Below are positions 36,796-46,728 of a stretch of DNA of 64,000 nt, one piece after another (position 1 is the stretch's first letter; each line of letters opens with the position of its first letter). The DNA lies in contig CAMAZF010000001.1 of NCBI GenBank assembly GCA_945862985.1, forward strand, positions 62,001-126,000, read 5' to 3'. The DNA comes from Bordetella parapertussis. GTDB lineage: Bacteria > Pseudomonadota > Gammaproteobacteria > Burkholderiales > Burkholderiaceae_A. The notes below the pieces were generated by a model. It was given only the letters and a program-made list of their open reading frames with translations. It searched no databases and was not told where the DNA came from. Made by a program: the position numbers and the translations under genes.

Positions 36796-37724
36796 GCGCT
36801 CACCAGTGCCTGGGCAAAGCTGGTTGGGTCAAAGGGCTGGAGGTCTCCAACCTGCTCGCCCACCCCAATGAAGGGAACTGCGATGGGCTGCTGATGGGCC
36901 AGCGCCAACAGCATCCCTCCCTTCGCGGTACCGTCCAGCTTGGTGACCACCAATCCGGTGAGCCCAAGCGCCTCATGAAAAGCCTTCACCTGCGAGAGCG
37001 CATTCTGGCCATTGCCCCCATCCACCACCAGCCAGACCTCGTGGGGCGCCCCTTCCTGAGCCTTGGCCATCACCCGCTTGACCTTCTTGAGCTCCTCCAT
37101 CAGATGGAGCTGAGTGGGTAGACGACCAGCTGTGTCCACTAGGACCACTGAAGCGCCTCGCGCCTGGCCCGCCTTGATTGCATCAAAAGCGACTGCAGAG
37201 GGGTCTGCACCCTGCTGAGAGACGACTTCGACGAGGCTTCGCTCACCCCAGGCCAGAAGCTGCTCTCTCGCCGCCGCGCGAAAGGTGTCGCCTGCAGCCA
37301 ACAAGACCTTCTGCCCCTCAGCCTGAAATTGGTTGGCGAGCTTGCCAATGGTGGTGGTTTTGCCCGCTCCATTCACCCCCACCATCATGATCACTCTCGG
37401 CATTCCGCTGGGATGAGGCTGCAAGAGATTGGTATCTGCTTTGAGCCCGCTGAGTCGAGTGGCCAACAGGCTCGAAAGACGCTCTGAGAGTCTCTCCGCG
37501 TCCGCCTCAGGGATCGGATCCTTCTTGAGGGAGGCTCTCAGCTCCGCAACGATCTCTTGCGCCACGCGGCCGCCGACGTCGGCGAGGATCAGTGCGGACT
37601 CGACCTCCTCAAACCAGGCCTCGTCCAGCACGGGCCGGCCCAGGAGACGGGCCAGGCGATCTCGCGTCTTGGAGAGGCCAGACTTCAATGCGTTCATGCT
37701 CAAAACGGTCTTGATGCCCAGCAT
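36792..37724 (-). CDS. ftsY: Signal recognition particle receptor FtsY
   Basis: 310-aa SRP GTPase: NG domain only, without the long acidic A domain of E. coli FtsY. G1 GVNGAGKTTTIGKLA, DTAGRLPTQLHLMEELKK and TKLDGTAKGG are intact. The loop usually written DxxTGQN reads DGGNGQN, a mild variant. It targets membrane proteins co-translationally. AAGGA precedes the ATG by 9 nt. Divergent from rsmD. Confidence 0.96.
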   Translation of the reverse strand: MLGIKTVLSMNALKSGLSKTRDRLARLLGRPVLDEAWFEEVESALILADVGGRVAQEIVAELRASLKKDPIPEADAERLSERLSSLLATRLSGLKADTNLLQPHPSGMPRVIMMVGVNGAGKTTTIGKLANQFQAEGQKVLLAAGDTFRAAAREQLLAWGERSLVEVVSQQGADPSAVAFDAIKAGQARGASVVLVDTAGRLPTQLHLMEELKKVKRVMAKAQEGAPHEVWLVVDGGNGQNALSQVKAFHEALGLTGLVVTKLDGTAKGGMLLALAHQQPIAVPFIGVGEQVGDLQPFDPTSFAQALVSA

Positions 37725-37791
37725 GCCTAGAATCCTTCTTGTGCTCAGCTCGGTTAAGGTACGACTGCAAACATTGTAGAGGGGGTAGGTC

Positions 37792-38409
37792 TTGGGTCAG
37801 GTTCGCATCATCGCAGGACAATGGCGGCGCAGAGCGATCGTCGTGCCGGAAAGGCCTGGGCTGAGGCCGACGCCAGACCGCGTGCGCGAGACACTCTTTA
37901 ATTGGCTAGACCACCTGCTGGAACGAGACTGGTCTGAAGTGAACGCCATGGATGTTTTTGGCGGCACCGGTGTGCTGGGCTTTGAGGCTGCGTCACGGGG
38001 CGCTCGATTGGTGACCGTAGTGGATCAAGACCGTCACGCCTGTTTGTCGATGCAGAGACTGGCTCAGGAGCTTCGGGCGGACCCACTCAGGGTTCGGGTT
38101 ATTCAGGCCGATGGGTTCACCCAGTTGGAGCGTGCAGCAGAATCAAGCCTCGATCTGATTTTTCTTGACCCACCCTTCCGGCAGGGCCTCATGGAGCGCG
38201 CCCTGACACTCGCAGCCCGAGCCATTCGCCCAACGGGCCTGATTTATGTTGAATCGGAGGCCACCCTTGAGCATTGGGTGGAAGCTGCCCCCATGGGTTC
38301 TCCAGTCAAGGCCCTCGTTCCCGTTCGCAGCCTCAAGGCGGGACAGGTGATGGCGGGCTTGTTATGCTCAGGAAAACAGACATCCGCTGGCAGCGGAGAC
38401 AGGGAGTAG
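37792..38409 (+). CDS. rsmD: 16S rRNA (guanine966-N2)-methyltransferase
   Basis: 205-aa SAM methyltransferase. [11 protein letters not shown] start, [17 protein letters not shown] motif [20 protein letters not shown] and catalytic FLDPPF are present. The only suitable start is the TTG at 37792, with GAGGGGG upstream. It is followed by coaD after 2 bp, the usual rsmD-coaD pairing. Confidence 0.94.
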   Translation: MGQVRIIAGQWRRRAIVVPERPGLRPTPDRVRETLFNWLDHLLERDWSEVNAMDVFGGTGVLGFEAASRGARLVTVVDQDRHACLSMQRLAQELRADPLRVRVIQADGFTQLERAAESSLDLIFLDPPFRQGLMERALTLAARAIRPTGLIYVESEATLEHWVEAAPMGSPVKALVPVRSLKAGQVMAGLLCSGKQTSAGSGDRE

Positions 38410-38411
38410 CC

Positions 38412-38915
38412 ATGACCACGACCGCCATTTACCCTGGCACCTTTGACCCGATGACCCGAGGTCATGAAGATCTCGTCCGTCGAGCCGCTAAGCTCTTTGA
38501 CCGCCTGGTGGTTGGGGTAGCGGACAGCCAATCCAAACGGCCCTTCTTCACCCTCACAGAGCGTGTCGAGATTGCTCGGGAGATCCTCGGGCATTACCCG
38601 AATGTGGAGATTCATGGCTTTCACGGACTCTTGAAGGATTTCGTTCGCAGCCAGGATGCGAAAGTGATCATTCGAGGGCTTCGGGCCGTGTCCGACTTCG
38701 AATATGAATTCCAGATGGCCGGCATGAACCGATATCTGATGCCCGATGTCGAGACCATGTTCCTGACACCCTCTGACCAATATCAGTTTATTTCCGGATC
38801 CATCGTGAGGGAAATCGCACAGCTGGGTGGCGATGTGAGTAAGTTCGTATTCCCATCGGTCGAGGAGTGGCTCAGCCGCAAGCTTGAACAGCAAGGCAAA
38901 GGGCCCACCGCCTAA
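38412..38915 (+). CDS. coaD: Pantetheine-phosphate adenylyltransferase
   Basis: 167-aa nucleotidyltransferase of CoA synthesis. [18 protein letters not shown] carries the TxGH motif, and ISGSIVRE stands for the usual ISSTxVRE. The ATG at 38412 has GGGAG 5-8 nt upstream; the longer frame overlaps rsmD and lacks homology. Confidence 0.96.
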   Translation: MTTTAIYPGTFDPMTRGHEDLVRRAAKLFDRLVVGVADSQSKRPFFTLTERVEIAREILGHYPNVEIHGFHGLLKDFVRSQDAKVIIRGLRAVSDFEYEFQMAGMNRYLMPDVETMFLTPSDQYQFISGSIVREIAQLGGDVSKFVFPSVEEWLSRKLEQQGKGPTA

Positions 38916-40044
<1,129 letters not shown>

Positions 40045-40053
40045 CGTGTGTTC

Positions 40054-40767
40054 CTAGCCAATGCGCGAGGCTTTCAGCAGTCGGATCAGATCCTTCTTGA
40101 TCTTCGCTGGGTCTGTGCCGGGCGGGAAGTGCATCATGAGGTGACCCTGAGGATCGATCAGCCATATGCCACGAGAGGCTTCTGGACGAAGATCAGCGGG
40201 CAGTCGATTCGCCCAGGCCTCCCTCGGATCCACGCGCGTGCTCAGCACCCAGGTGCCCTCTAGTCCCGCCGGCAGTGCCTCTTCCTGAGACTCCGCTGAG
40301 GGCAAGGCCACCTGTAGCCAGACCCGCTCGACGCGGTCTCGGTCACGGCCCGTGGTCAGTCGAATCTGACGCATTTGAAGGAGGGTTTGAAGGCAGTCCT
40401 CACCACACGGCGAGGAGCCGACCCAGACCAGCAGCCAACGGCCACCGAAGTCCCCCAGCCTTGCAGCCTCGCCCTGAGCGAGGCTCGCTCGCGTCGTCCC
40501 CGCATCAGCCGATTGACGGGCTCGCTGGGCCAGGACATCCAGAAAGCCAGACTCCTGCGTGGGCCTGAGGTCGACCCTCACGGAGGTGGCCTGAACCTCC
40601 TCCGGCGGAAGAATCAAGCTGCCACTGTTGGTGCGTCCCTCTGGCGGGGCCAAGTAATAAAAATAGTAGGAGGCCAGCACGGGTGCAAGGCAGACCGCAA
40701 TGACCATCAGGAGGGCCAGGCGGCTCTTGGACTGTCGGACAGAGGGAGGCGTGGTGGTTGTGGTCAT
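40054..40767 (-). CDS. SCO-like membrane-anchored thioredoxin-fold protein
   Basis: 237 aa with one N-terminal helix (LALLMVIAVCLAPVLASYYFYYL), then PEGRTNSGSLI, typical of a small Burkholderiales family found between surf1 and ctaA. A CGEDC (CX3C) motif is in the position of the SCO1/SenC copper-binding CX3C, and the C-terminal DPQGHLMMHFPPGTDP resembles SCO proteins. A role in CuA or CuB assembly of the oxidase is inferred. Overlaps surf1 by 4 bp and precedes ctaB by 9 bp. Confidence 0.8.
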   Translation of the reverse strand: MTTTTTPPSVRQSKSRLALLMVIAVCLAPVLASYYFYYLAPPEGRTNSGSLILPPEEVQATSVRVDLRPTQESGFLDVLAQRARQSADAGTTRASLAQGEAARLGDFGGRWLLVWVGSSPCGEDCLQTLLQMRQIRLTTGRDRDRVERVWLQVALPSAESQEEALPAGLEGTWVLSTRVDPREAWANRLPADLRPEASRGIWLIDPQGHLMMHFPPGTDPAKIKKDLIRLLKASRIG

Positions 40768-41549
40768 CTTGGGCCTTCATCCTGGCTTTCTGGTCGAGCC
40801 AGTCGCCATGCAAAGAACAGCGCGACTGCGCAGAACAACAGCCACTGCAATGCATAGCCAACATGCTTGTCCACTGCGTCAGTGGGCGGCTGGGGGAGGT
40901 GTCGAATGAGTCCATCCATGGAACCGGAAGTCTGCCAGAAGACGAGGGGCCATACCCGGACGTCGTCCCGTGGCATCTCTGGGCTGCGGGATCGATACCA
41001 GGCATCCAGACGAGACCAGTCAAGATTGGTCCATAGTGCGCTTCTTGGGTCTGGGTCGTCGGCCAGAGCCAGCCTTTTCATGAGATCCAGATAGGCGACA
41101 GCCTCCAGGGTGACCATGCCTGGTTCCGGGGGCAGATGCATGAGGCCCTGACGATAGGGGTCGGCGTCGGGTCCCTGATCGCCGGGCGATTTTGGCGCCC
41201 AGCCGCGATGAACCCATGCCAACCCGCCGCTCTCGAGCGCTAAGGCTGTCAGGACTTGCACGCCTGGCCTGCCGTCATACAACCGGTTATCGAGGTAAAG
41301 GGTGGTGCTGGGAAGCCAGCGCCCACTCAGCCGCACGCGTGCCTGATCGAAAGAGGCCAGGGTTGAGGATTGAGCCTCGGGTGGGCGCCCGCTCAGCTGA
41401 ATCAATCCAGCCGACCGCCCCCCCTCAATGGTCTGTATCAACTCACGCTTCTCAGCTGCCCGTTGCCACTGCCAGCCGGAGAGCGCGAGTGTGAGGGCCG
41501 CGATGCAGATCGCCACAATGCTTGCGGGACCGAGCTTTCGGCTTACCAT
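40764..41549 (-). CDS. SURF1-family cytochrome oxidase assembly protein
   Basis: 261 aa with a transmembrane helix at each end (IVAICIAALTLALSGWQWQRA and QWLLFCAVALFFAWRLARP) and the SURF1 segments LSGRWLPSTTLYLDNR and LVHRGWAPK-like AWVHRGWAPK. It helps insert heme a into CtaD. Divergent from the small plus-strand gene, 30 bp between. Confidence 0.94.
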   Translation of the reverse strand: MVSRKLGPASIVAICIAALTLALSGWQWQRAAEKRELIQTIEGGRSAGLIQLSGRPPEAQSSTLASFDQARVRLSGRWLPSTTLYLDNRLYDGRPGVQVLTALALESGGLAWVHRGWAPKSPGDQGPDADPYRQGLMHLPPEPGMVTLEAVAYLDLMKRLALADDPDPRSALWTNLDWSRLDAWYRSRSPEMPRDDVRVWPLVFWQTSGSMDGLIRHLPQPPTDAVDKHVGYALQWLLFCAVALFFAWRLARPESQDEGPR

Positions 41550-41579
41550 GACAACCAGATGACTTTTAGGGGTTGAACT

Positions 41580-41786
41580 GTGTCGAAGCTTTTCATTGCT
41601 GTGGCCTTCATGGGGATCTTGGCGAGCCTCGGGTCCGCGTTTTTTTACTTGATGCGTGACAAGGGGCGCAGCAATAAAACGGTGAAAGCCCTTGCCTTTC
41701 GGGTCGGGCTTTCAATCGTGCTGTTTCTGTCTATCCTGTTGGCCCATCAACTCGGTTGGATCGAGTCGACGGGCGTGCGCTACTAG
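41580..41786 (+). CDS. Small twin-transmembrane protein (DUF2909)
   Basis: 68-aa protein with two helices (FIAVAFMGILASLGSAFFYLM and AFRVGLSIVLFLSILLAHQLGW). It starts with GTG (41580). It is the only plus-strand gene within the oxidase block, between surf1 and ctaE. Its position points to oxidase assembly, but function is unknown. Confidence 0.85.
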   Translation: MSKLFIAVAFMGILASLGSAFFYLMRDKGRSNKTVKALAFRVGLSIVLFLSILLAHQLGWIESTGVRY

Positions 41787-41806
41787 TCTCGAGGGCAGTG
41801 GGCGGC

Positions 41807-42673
41807 TTAGAGCCAGTAGACCACGACGTAGAGGCCAAGCCAAACCACGTCCACGAAGTGCCAATACCAGGCTGCCCCTTCAAAGGCAAAGTGATGATCG
41901 GGCTTAAAGTGGCCGCTGCGCAGGCGGAACCAGACCACCATCAGCATGATCGCGCCCACGCACACATGGAAACCGTGGAACCCCGTCAGCATGTAGAAGG
42001 TTGAGCCAAAGATGCCTGAGCTGAGCTTGAGGTTCAGGTCTTTGTAGGCATGCATGTACTCGTAGGCTTGGAATCCCAAGAAAATGAAGCCGAGCAGGAC
42101 GGTAAGACCGAGCCAGAGCACGGCCTTGTCGCGGTGATTCTCACGCAAGGCGTGGTGCGAAATGGTGAGGGTGACGCCAGAAGTCAGCAGCAAAGCAGTA
42201 TTGATCGTGGGAATCCAGAAGGGGCCCATGGTCTGAAAGGGCTCAATCAGATTCGCAGGCCCCAGATTGGGCCATTGAGCGCTGAAGTCAGGCCATAGGA
42301 TGGCTTTGTGATCGAGGTCGCCCAGCCAAGGCATAGAAATCACGCGGGCGTAGAACAGGGCACCAAAGAAGGCCGCAAAGAACATGACTTCGCTGAAGAT
42401 GAACCATCCCATGCTCCAACGGAAACTGGCGTCGACGCGCTCGTTGTATTGGCCTCCTTCCGACTCAGCAATCACTGCTCCAAACCAGCCAAAGAACATG
42501 TAGACCAGGATCGCCAGACTGAGGATCAGGCTGTAGGGCCCATATGCAGCCTCGTTCACGGTGCCAGACATGCCCACCATGAAAAAGAACATTGAAATGG
42601 CTCCCACCATGGGCCACTTGCTGGGTGACGGCACGTAGTAATACGGCGCGGCTGAATGACTCGTTGCAGACAT
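41807..42673 (-). CDS. ctaE: Cytochrome c oxidase subunit III
   Basis: 288 aa with seven membrane helices. WPMVGAISMFFFMVGMSG begins the protein, and HFKPDHHFAFEGAAWYWHFVDVVWLGLYVVVYW ends it, both typical of aa3 subunit III. Follows DUF2970 by 47 bp. Confidence 0.97.
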   Translation of the reverse strand: MSATSHSAAPYYYVPSPSKWPMVGAISMFFFMVGMSGTVNEAAYGPYSLILSLAILVYMFFGWFGAVIAESEGGQYNERVDASFRWSMGWFIFSEVMFFAAFFGALFYARVISMPWLGDLDHKAILWPDFSAQWPNLGPANLIEPFQTMGPFWIPTINTALLLTSGVTLTISHHALRENHRDKAVLWLGLTVLLGFIFLGFQAYEYMHAYKDLNLKLSSGIFGSTFYMLTGFHGFHVCVGAIMLMVVWFRLRSGHFKPDHHFAFEGAAWYWHFVDVVWLGLYVVVYWL

Positions 42674-42720
42674 GACTAATGACTCCCTTCCATCATCAAA
42701 ATTGAATCTTCTTATACGTA

Positions 42721-42945
42721 CTAACTGGTGATCAGGCCCACCAGACTCACCAGCCCAACCACAAACGCGATGCCCATGAGGACACCCACAATCACCACAT
42801 GGACTGGGTTGAGCTTGGCCATGTCCGCATCGTGAGATGCACCCTTACGAACGCCGAAGAACGACCACATCACGGCACCGATCGTCTGCATCAGACTCCC
42901 TCGACGAGCCTTTGCAGCCTGTAGCTCGCGGATGGAATCGCTCAC
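42721..42945 (-). CDS. Small membrane protein (DUF2970)
   Basis: 74 aa with a single C-terminal helix (VVIVGVLMGIAFVVGLVSLVGLI) after a basic stretch SFFGVRKGASHDADM. This family commonly lies between ctaG and ctaE in betaproteobacteria. Function unknown. Overlaps ctaG by 4 bp. Confidence 0.88.
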   Translation of the reverse strand: MSDSIRELQAAKARRGSLMQTIGAVMWSFFGVRKGASHDADMAKLNPVHVVIVGVLMGIAFVVGLVSLVGLITS

Positions 42946-43505
42946 GGCTGGGCCTGCGCTGCGCTCAGGCCCACCTCAAAGAAGGTGTAGCTCAGCGTGA
43001 TGTTCCGAATGCCATCGGGGAGTTCTGGATCAATGACGAAGACCACCGGAAACTCGCGGACTTCTCCAGCCTTGAGCGTCTGTTGTTCAAAGCAGAAGCA
43101 CTCCAGCTTTTTGAAGTAAGAGGCAGACTGCTTCGGCGCATAGCTCGGAATGGCCTGTCCCTGAACGTCACGTGGCAGGTTGTTCTTGATCTCGTAAACG
43201 ACGGTCATGAGCTCGCCGGGATGTCCCTCCAGCACGTTGCTCTTCGGCTTGAAGGTCCAGGGGCCCCCGTATGCATTCGCATCAAACTCCACCGAGACCT
43301 TACGTGAGCGATCGACCTGCGTGTTTTTGGCGAAGCGGCGGGCTTCGTCATAGTCCAGCTTTTCTTTGGTGCTCAGGACGTTAATCCCGGTGATCTCGCA
43401 GATTTTTTCGTAGAAAGGCACCAGAGCAAAGCCGAAGCCAAACATGAGAATGGCCACCATCAGAAGCTTGCCAAACATCCTTTGATTGTCGCTACGGGCA
43501 GTCAT
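42942..43505 (-). CDS. ctaG: Cytochrome c oxidase copper chaperone CtaG (COX11)
   Basis: 187-aa membrane-anchored copper chaperone that delivers CuB to CtaD. FALVPFYEKICEITGINV follows the N-terminal helix, and the copper-binding CFCFEQQ is present with FVIDPELPDG after it. Located 13 bp after the 37-aa membrane protein. Confidence 0.96.
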   Translation of the reverse strand: MTARSDNQRMFGKLLMVAILMFGFGFALVPFYEKICEITGINVLSTKEKLDYDEARRFAKNTQVDRSRKVSVEFDANAYGGPWTFKPKSNVLEGHPGELMTVVYEIKNNLPRDVQGQAIPSYAPKQSASYFKKLECFCFEQQTLKAGEVREFPVVFVIDPELPDGIRNITLSYTFFEVGLSAAQAQP

Positions 43506-43518
43506 GGCTTCTGTCCTC

Positions 43519-43632
43519 TTAGGCGACAGGAAACAGCACGTACTTCAGAATCACGCCGCCAAAAAATACGGCCGCCACGGAGAACAGCACCAAGGCGAGC
43601 CGTAGATTTGGCTTCTGACGGTTGTCCTGCAC
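43519..43632 (-). CDS. 37-aa membrane protein, oxidase small assembly type
   Basis: Begins at GTG 43632 with AAGGG 5-9 nt upstream, 8 bp after the ctaD stop, and encodes a short polar head (QDNRQKPNLR) and a single helix (LALVLFSVAAVFFGGVILKY). A longer open frame runs back into ctaD, but only this part is protein-like. Comparable tiny genes annotated as cytochrome oxidase small assembly protein occur at this place in Burkholderiales. Easily missed because of its size and start. Confidence 0.72.
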   Translation of the reverse strand: MQDNRQKPNLRLALVLFSVAAVFFGGVILKYVLFPVA

Positions 43633-43640
43633 CGTATCCC

Positions 43641-45233
43641 TTACTTCACCACCGGGGGGGTTTCGAAGGTGTGGAAGGGCGCGGGCGAGGGCACGCTCCA
43701 CTCCAAACCGCCATCTGCTTCCCAGGGGTTATCGGCTGCTTTGGGCCCACCCTTGATGCATTTGATCACCACATAAAGCATCAGAAGCTGCGAGAGGCCA
43801 AAGCCGAAGGCGCCAATCGAGGCCAAGGCATTGAAGTCTGCAAACTGCATGGGGTAGTCGGCATAGCGACGGGGCATACCTGCGAGGCCCAGGAAGTGCA
43901 TGGGGAAGAAGGTGATGTTGAAGAAGATCATGGACAGCCAGAAGTGAGCCTTACCCAGGGTCTCGTCATACATGTGACCCGTCCACTTGGGGAGCCAGTA
44001 ATAGAGGCCAGCAAAGAGGGCAAAGAGCGACCCGGCCACCAACACATAGTGGAAGTGGGCGACCACATAGTAGGTGTCATGCAGCTGGATATCCAGTGGC
44101 GCGACGGACAGGATGATGCCGGTAAGTCCACCGATGGTGAACACCACAATAAAGCCGATCGCAAACAGCATCGGGGTTTCGAAGGTCATGGAACCACGCC
44201 ACATGGTGGCAAGCCAGTTGAAGATCTTCACGCCCGTGGGCACGGCGATCAACATGGTCGCGTACATGAAGAAGAGCTGGCCCGTGAGCGGCATGCCCGT
44301 GGTGAACATGTGGTGCGCCCAGACGACAAACGACAGAATGGCAATGGAGGCTGTGGCATAGACCATCGAGCTATAGCCAAAGAGACGCTTGCGGGAAAAG
44401 GTGGGAATGATCTCCGACACGATGCCAAAGGCCGGCAGAATCATGATGTAGACCTCTGGGTGCCCGAAGAACCAGAAGATGTGCTGGTACATCACCGGGT
44501 CACCGCCTGCAGCCGCATTGAAGAAATTAGTGCCAAAGTGACGGTCAGTCAGGGTCATGGTGATGGCGCCAGCCAGCACGGGCATGACTGCGATCAGCAG
44601 ATAGGCCGTGATCAGCCAGGTCCAGACGAACATGGGCATTTTCATGAGGGTCATGCCCGGGGCCCGCATGTTCAGAATGGTGGTGATGATGTTGATCGAG
44701 CCCATGATGGAGGAGGCTCCGAGGATGTGCATGGCAAAGATGGCCATGTCCATTCCAATGCCCATCTGGCTGGTGAGGGGCGCATAGAGCGTCCAGCCCG
44801 CAGCCGTCGCACCGCCGGGCACAAAAAAGCTGCCCACCAGAAGCATGGCTGCAGGAACCATCAGCCAAAAACTGAAGTTGTTCATGCGCGCAAACGCCAT
44901 GTCTGAGGCGCCGATCTGCAGCGGAATCATCCAGTTTGCAAAGCCCACAAAGGCCGGCATGATCGCGCCGAACACCATGATGAGCCCGTGCATGGTGGTG
45001 AGCTGATTGAAGAGTTCGGGCTGGATGAGCTGGAGGCCAGGCTGAAAGAGCTCTGCACGAATGCCAAGCGCCAGTAGGCCACCGACCATCAGCATGGTGA
45101 AGCTGAACCAAAGGTACAGCGTTCCAATGTCCTTGTGGTTGGTCGCGTAGAGCCAACGCCGCCAGCCGTGAGGATGGTCGTGGGCGTGATCGTGGTCGTG
45201 GCTGTGACCGGACGGTTCGAGAACGGCACTCAT
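43641..45233 (-). CDS. ctaD: Cytochrome c oxidase subunit I
   Basis: 530 aa with twelve helices. The first heme-a ligand is in [10 protein letters not shown], CuB histidine and crosslinked Tyr in [13 protein letters not shown], the other two CuB histidines in VVWAHHMFT, and the heme a/a3 histidines in [12 protein letters not shown]. His-rich N-terminus ([16 protein letters not shown]) may bind metal. The aa3 catalytic subunit, 70 bp after ctaC. Confidence 0.97.
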   Translation of the reverse strand: MSAVLEPSGHSHDHDHAHDHPHGWRRWLYATNHKDIGTLYLWFSFTMLMVGGLLALGIRAELFQPGLQLIQPELFNQLTTMHGLIMVFGAIMPAFVGFANWMIPLQIGASDMAFARMNNFSFWLMVPAAMLLVGSFFVPGGATAAGWTLYAPLTSQMGIGMDMAIFAMHILGASSIMGSINIITTILNMRAPGMTLMKMPMFVWTWLITAYLLIAVMPVLAGAITMTLTDRHFGTNFFNAAAGGDPVMYQHIFWFFGHPEVYIMILPAFGIVSEIIPTFSRKRLFGYSSMVYATASIAILSFVVWAHHMFTTGMPLTGQLFFMYATMLIAVPTGVKIFNWLATMWRGSMTFETPMLFAIGFIVVFTIGGLTGIILSVAPLDIQLHDTYYVVAHFHYVLVAGSLFALFAGLYYWLPKWTGHMYDETLGKAHFWLSMIFFNITFFPMHFLGLAGMPRRYADYPMQFADFNALASIGAFGFGLSQLLMLYVVIKCIKGGPKAADNPWEADGGLEWSVPSPAPFHTFETPPVVK

Positions 45234-45303
45234 GGGTCTGCTCCTCTGGTTCTACTGCTGAATAATCTGTTTGATTGGTTGGGCGTGAATGTACTGTTCG
45301 GTG

Positions 45304-46164
45304 TTACCTGGCCTGAGCAACCTGAAGGGTCGCGGATACTGGGTTTCCGGCCACGCCTTGCTTTTGCTTCTGTTGCGCCACCCAGGCGGTGTACTCCTCA
45401 GCGGTCACCACCTTGACGACGATGGGCATGAAGGCGTGGTCCTTACCGCAGAGTTCAGCGCAGTGACCATTGTAAGTGCCCACGCGCTCGGCCTTGAACC
45501 AAGTATCTCGAACAAATCCTGGAATCGCATCCTGCTTCACGCCAAATGCTGGGACCATCCATGCATGAATGACGTCGTTTGCAGTGGTGACCACCCGGAT
45601 CTTCTTTCCAACCGGAACAACCACGGGATTGTCCACTTCCGATAAGTAATTGAGGGTCTTTTCCTGGGCGTTGATGCGCTGCTCGTAGGGAGTCGTCAGC
45701 GTGGAGAAGAAGGCAATGCCTTGGCCCTCGCCTTTGAGGTAGTCGTAGCCCCACTTCCACTGGTAACCCGTGGCTTTAATGGTGATGTCGGCGTTGGTGG
45801 TGTCCTTCTGCGCCATCACGATTGGGGTGGCATAGACGCCAATCACCACCACGATGAGGAAAGGCACCACAGTCCAGGCGATTTCGACCGCCGTACTCTC
45901 GTGGAAGTCAGCGGGCTTGTGGCCTTTTGATTTGCGGTGGGCATAAATGGAATAAAACATCACCCCGAAGACCGCAACGAAAATAAGCAGGCAAACGATC
46001 AACAAAAAGTTGTGGAGCGTGTAGAGGCTTTCCGCCATGTCGGAGGCAGGCGTGCGCAGGTTGTACTTCGTGGTCATGTCATTGGCCAGAACGGTCGCGC
46101 TGGCAAACAGCCCAACCGAGGCCGCGAGGGCGCGAGAGGACCACTGATTCAATCGATTTTTCAT
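45304..46164 (-). CDS. ctaC: Cytochrome c oxidase subunit II
   Basis: 286 aa with signal peptide, two helices and the CuA domain. CuA ligands appear in VIHAWMVPAFG and GHCAELCGKDHAFM. There is no fused cytochrome c domain. The start is the ATG at 46164 (MKNRLNQWSSRAL), at the beginning of the signal peptide; the frame is open further upstream without homology. Confidence 0.95.
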   Translation of the reverse strand: MKNRLNQWSSRALAASVGLFASATVLANDMTTKYNLRTPASDMAESLYTLHNFLLIVCLLIFVAVFGVMFYSIYAHRKSKGHKPADFHESTAVEIAWTVVPFLIVVVIGVYATPIVMAQKDTTNADITIKATGYQWKWGYDYLKGEGQGIAFFSTLTTPYEQRINAQEKTLNYLSEVDNPVVVPVGKKIRVVTTANDVIHAWMVPAFGVKQDAIPGFVRDTWFKAERVGTYNGHCAELCGKDHAFMPIVVKVVTAEEYTAWVAQQKQKQGVAGNPVSATLQVAQAR

Positions 46165-46205
46165 GAGATTCTTCCCTAAAAATTGCAGCACACCGCGCTC
46201 TACGA

Positions 46206-46676
46206 CTAACCCTGAAGGGCCTCCCGCAGGCCCAAAACAAACCTGCGACGCCCCTGCTGATCTACAAACCGCCCGACTGACTCCACCGACCGACCCGATG
46301 AGAGTTCGACCAAGCCCCCGGGCAGCTCGCTCATCTTCACTCGAAGCCAAGCCCGTGGCAGGTGACACACCGTATGCCGAGTGCCAACCACCCGTTCCAC
46401 CACCACGACCTCAGCACTCAACCGAACCCGCTCACAGTCTGCGGCGTGCCTTGAGTACACTGCAAACGCAAGGCCCAAAGCCATCACTTCAATCAGCGCA
46501 AACGGCACAACCAGCCACGCCCCCTGGTAGGCCCAGAAGGCGGCCAAACCCAGTGAAACCAACGCCAAAGAGCCGAAAATCATCAGGAGCTGGCACGGCG
46601 TCAGCGCGCAATTACGCTTGAGCACCCACTCAGCACCGGGACTCAAATCATCAAGCTGACCTGGCGTAGTTGACAT
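46206..46676 (-). CDS. DUF2244 membrane protein
   Basis: 156 aa with two adjacent helices (about 30-75) and a C-terminal domain ending GRRRFVLGLREAL. NCALTPCQLLMIFG is a DUF2244 feature. It precedes ctaC by 41 bp, as often in betaproteobacteria, and may be the first gene of the oxidase transcript. Function unknown. Its start codon lies in the middle of a small inverted repeat, with a TATAAT 10 nt upstream. Confidence 0.85.
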   Translation of the reverse strand: MSTTPGQLDDLSPGAEWVLKRNCALTPCQLLMIFGSLALVSLGLAAFWAYQGAWLVVPFALIEVMALGLAFAVYSRHAADCERVRLSAEVVVVERVVGTRHTVCHLPRAWLRVKMSELPGGLVELSSGRSVESVGRFVDQQGRRRFVLGLREALQG

Positions 46677-46692
46677 AGGTCAACGGATTATA
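46670..46692 (-). promoter_or_regulatory. Promoter with start-codon inverted repeat, cytochrome oxidase operon
   Basis: A perfect TATAAT (46687-46692 on minus) lies 10 nt before the DUF2244 ATG, which would give a leader of only a few nucleotides. TTGAC (46670-46674), four bases and GTCAA (46679-46683) form an inverted repeat across the ATG. The -35 is weak. A repressor operator is possible. Confidence 0.45.
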
Positions 46693-46728
46693 TGTCGATC
46701 GGTGAATAGATGCCAAGAAACGGGTGTG

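Noticed and set aside
36792-37724. Truncated ftsY
   Set aside because: The acidic A domain is dispensable and missing in many bacteria; the NG domain is complete and the start has a good ribosome binding site.
43482-44906. 474-codon plus-strand open frame opposite ctaD
   Set aside because: Shadow of the hydrophobic ctaD codons; the translation is a highly charged His/Gly/Glu mixture typical of antisense membrane-protein genes.
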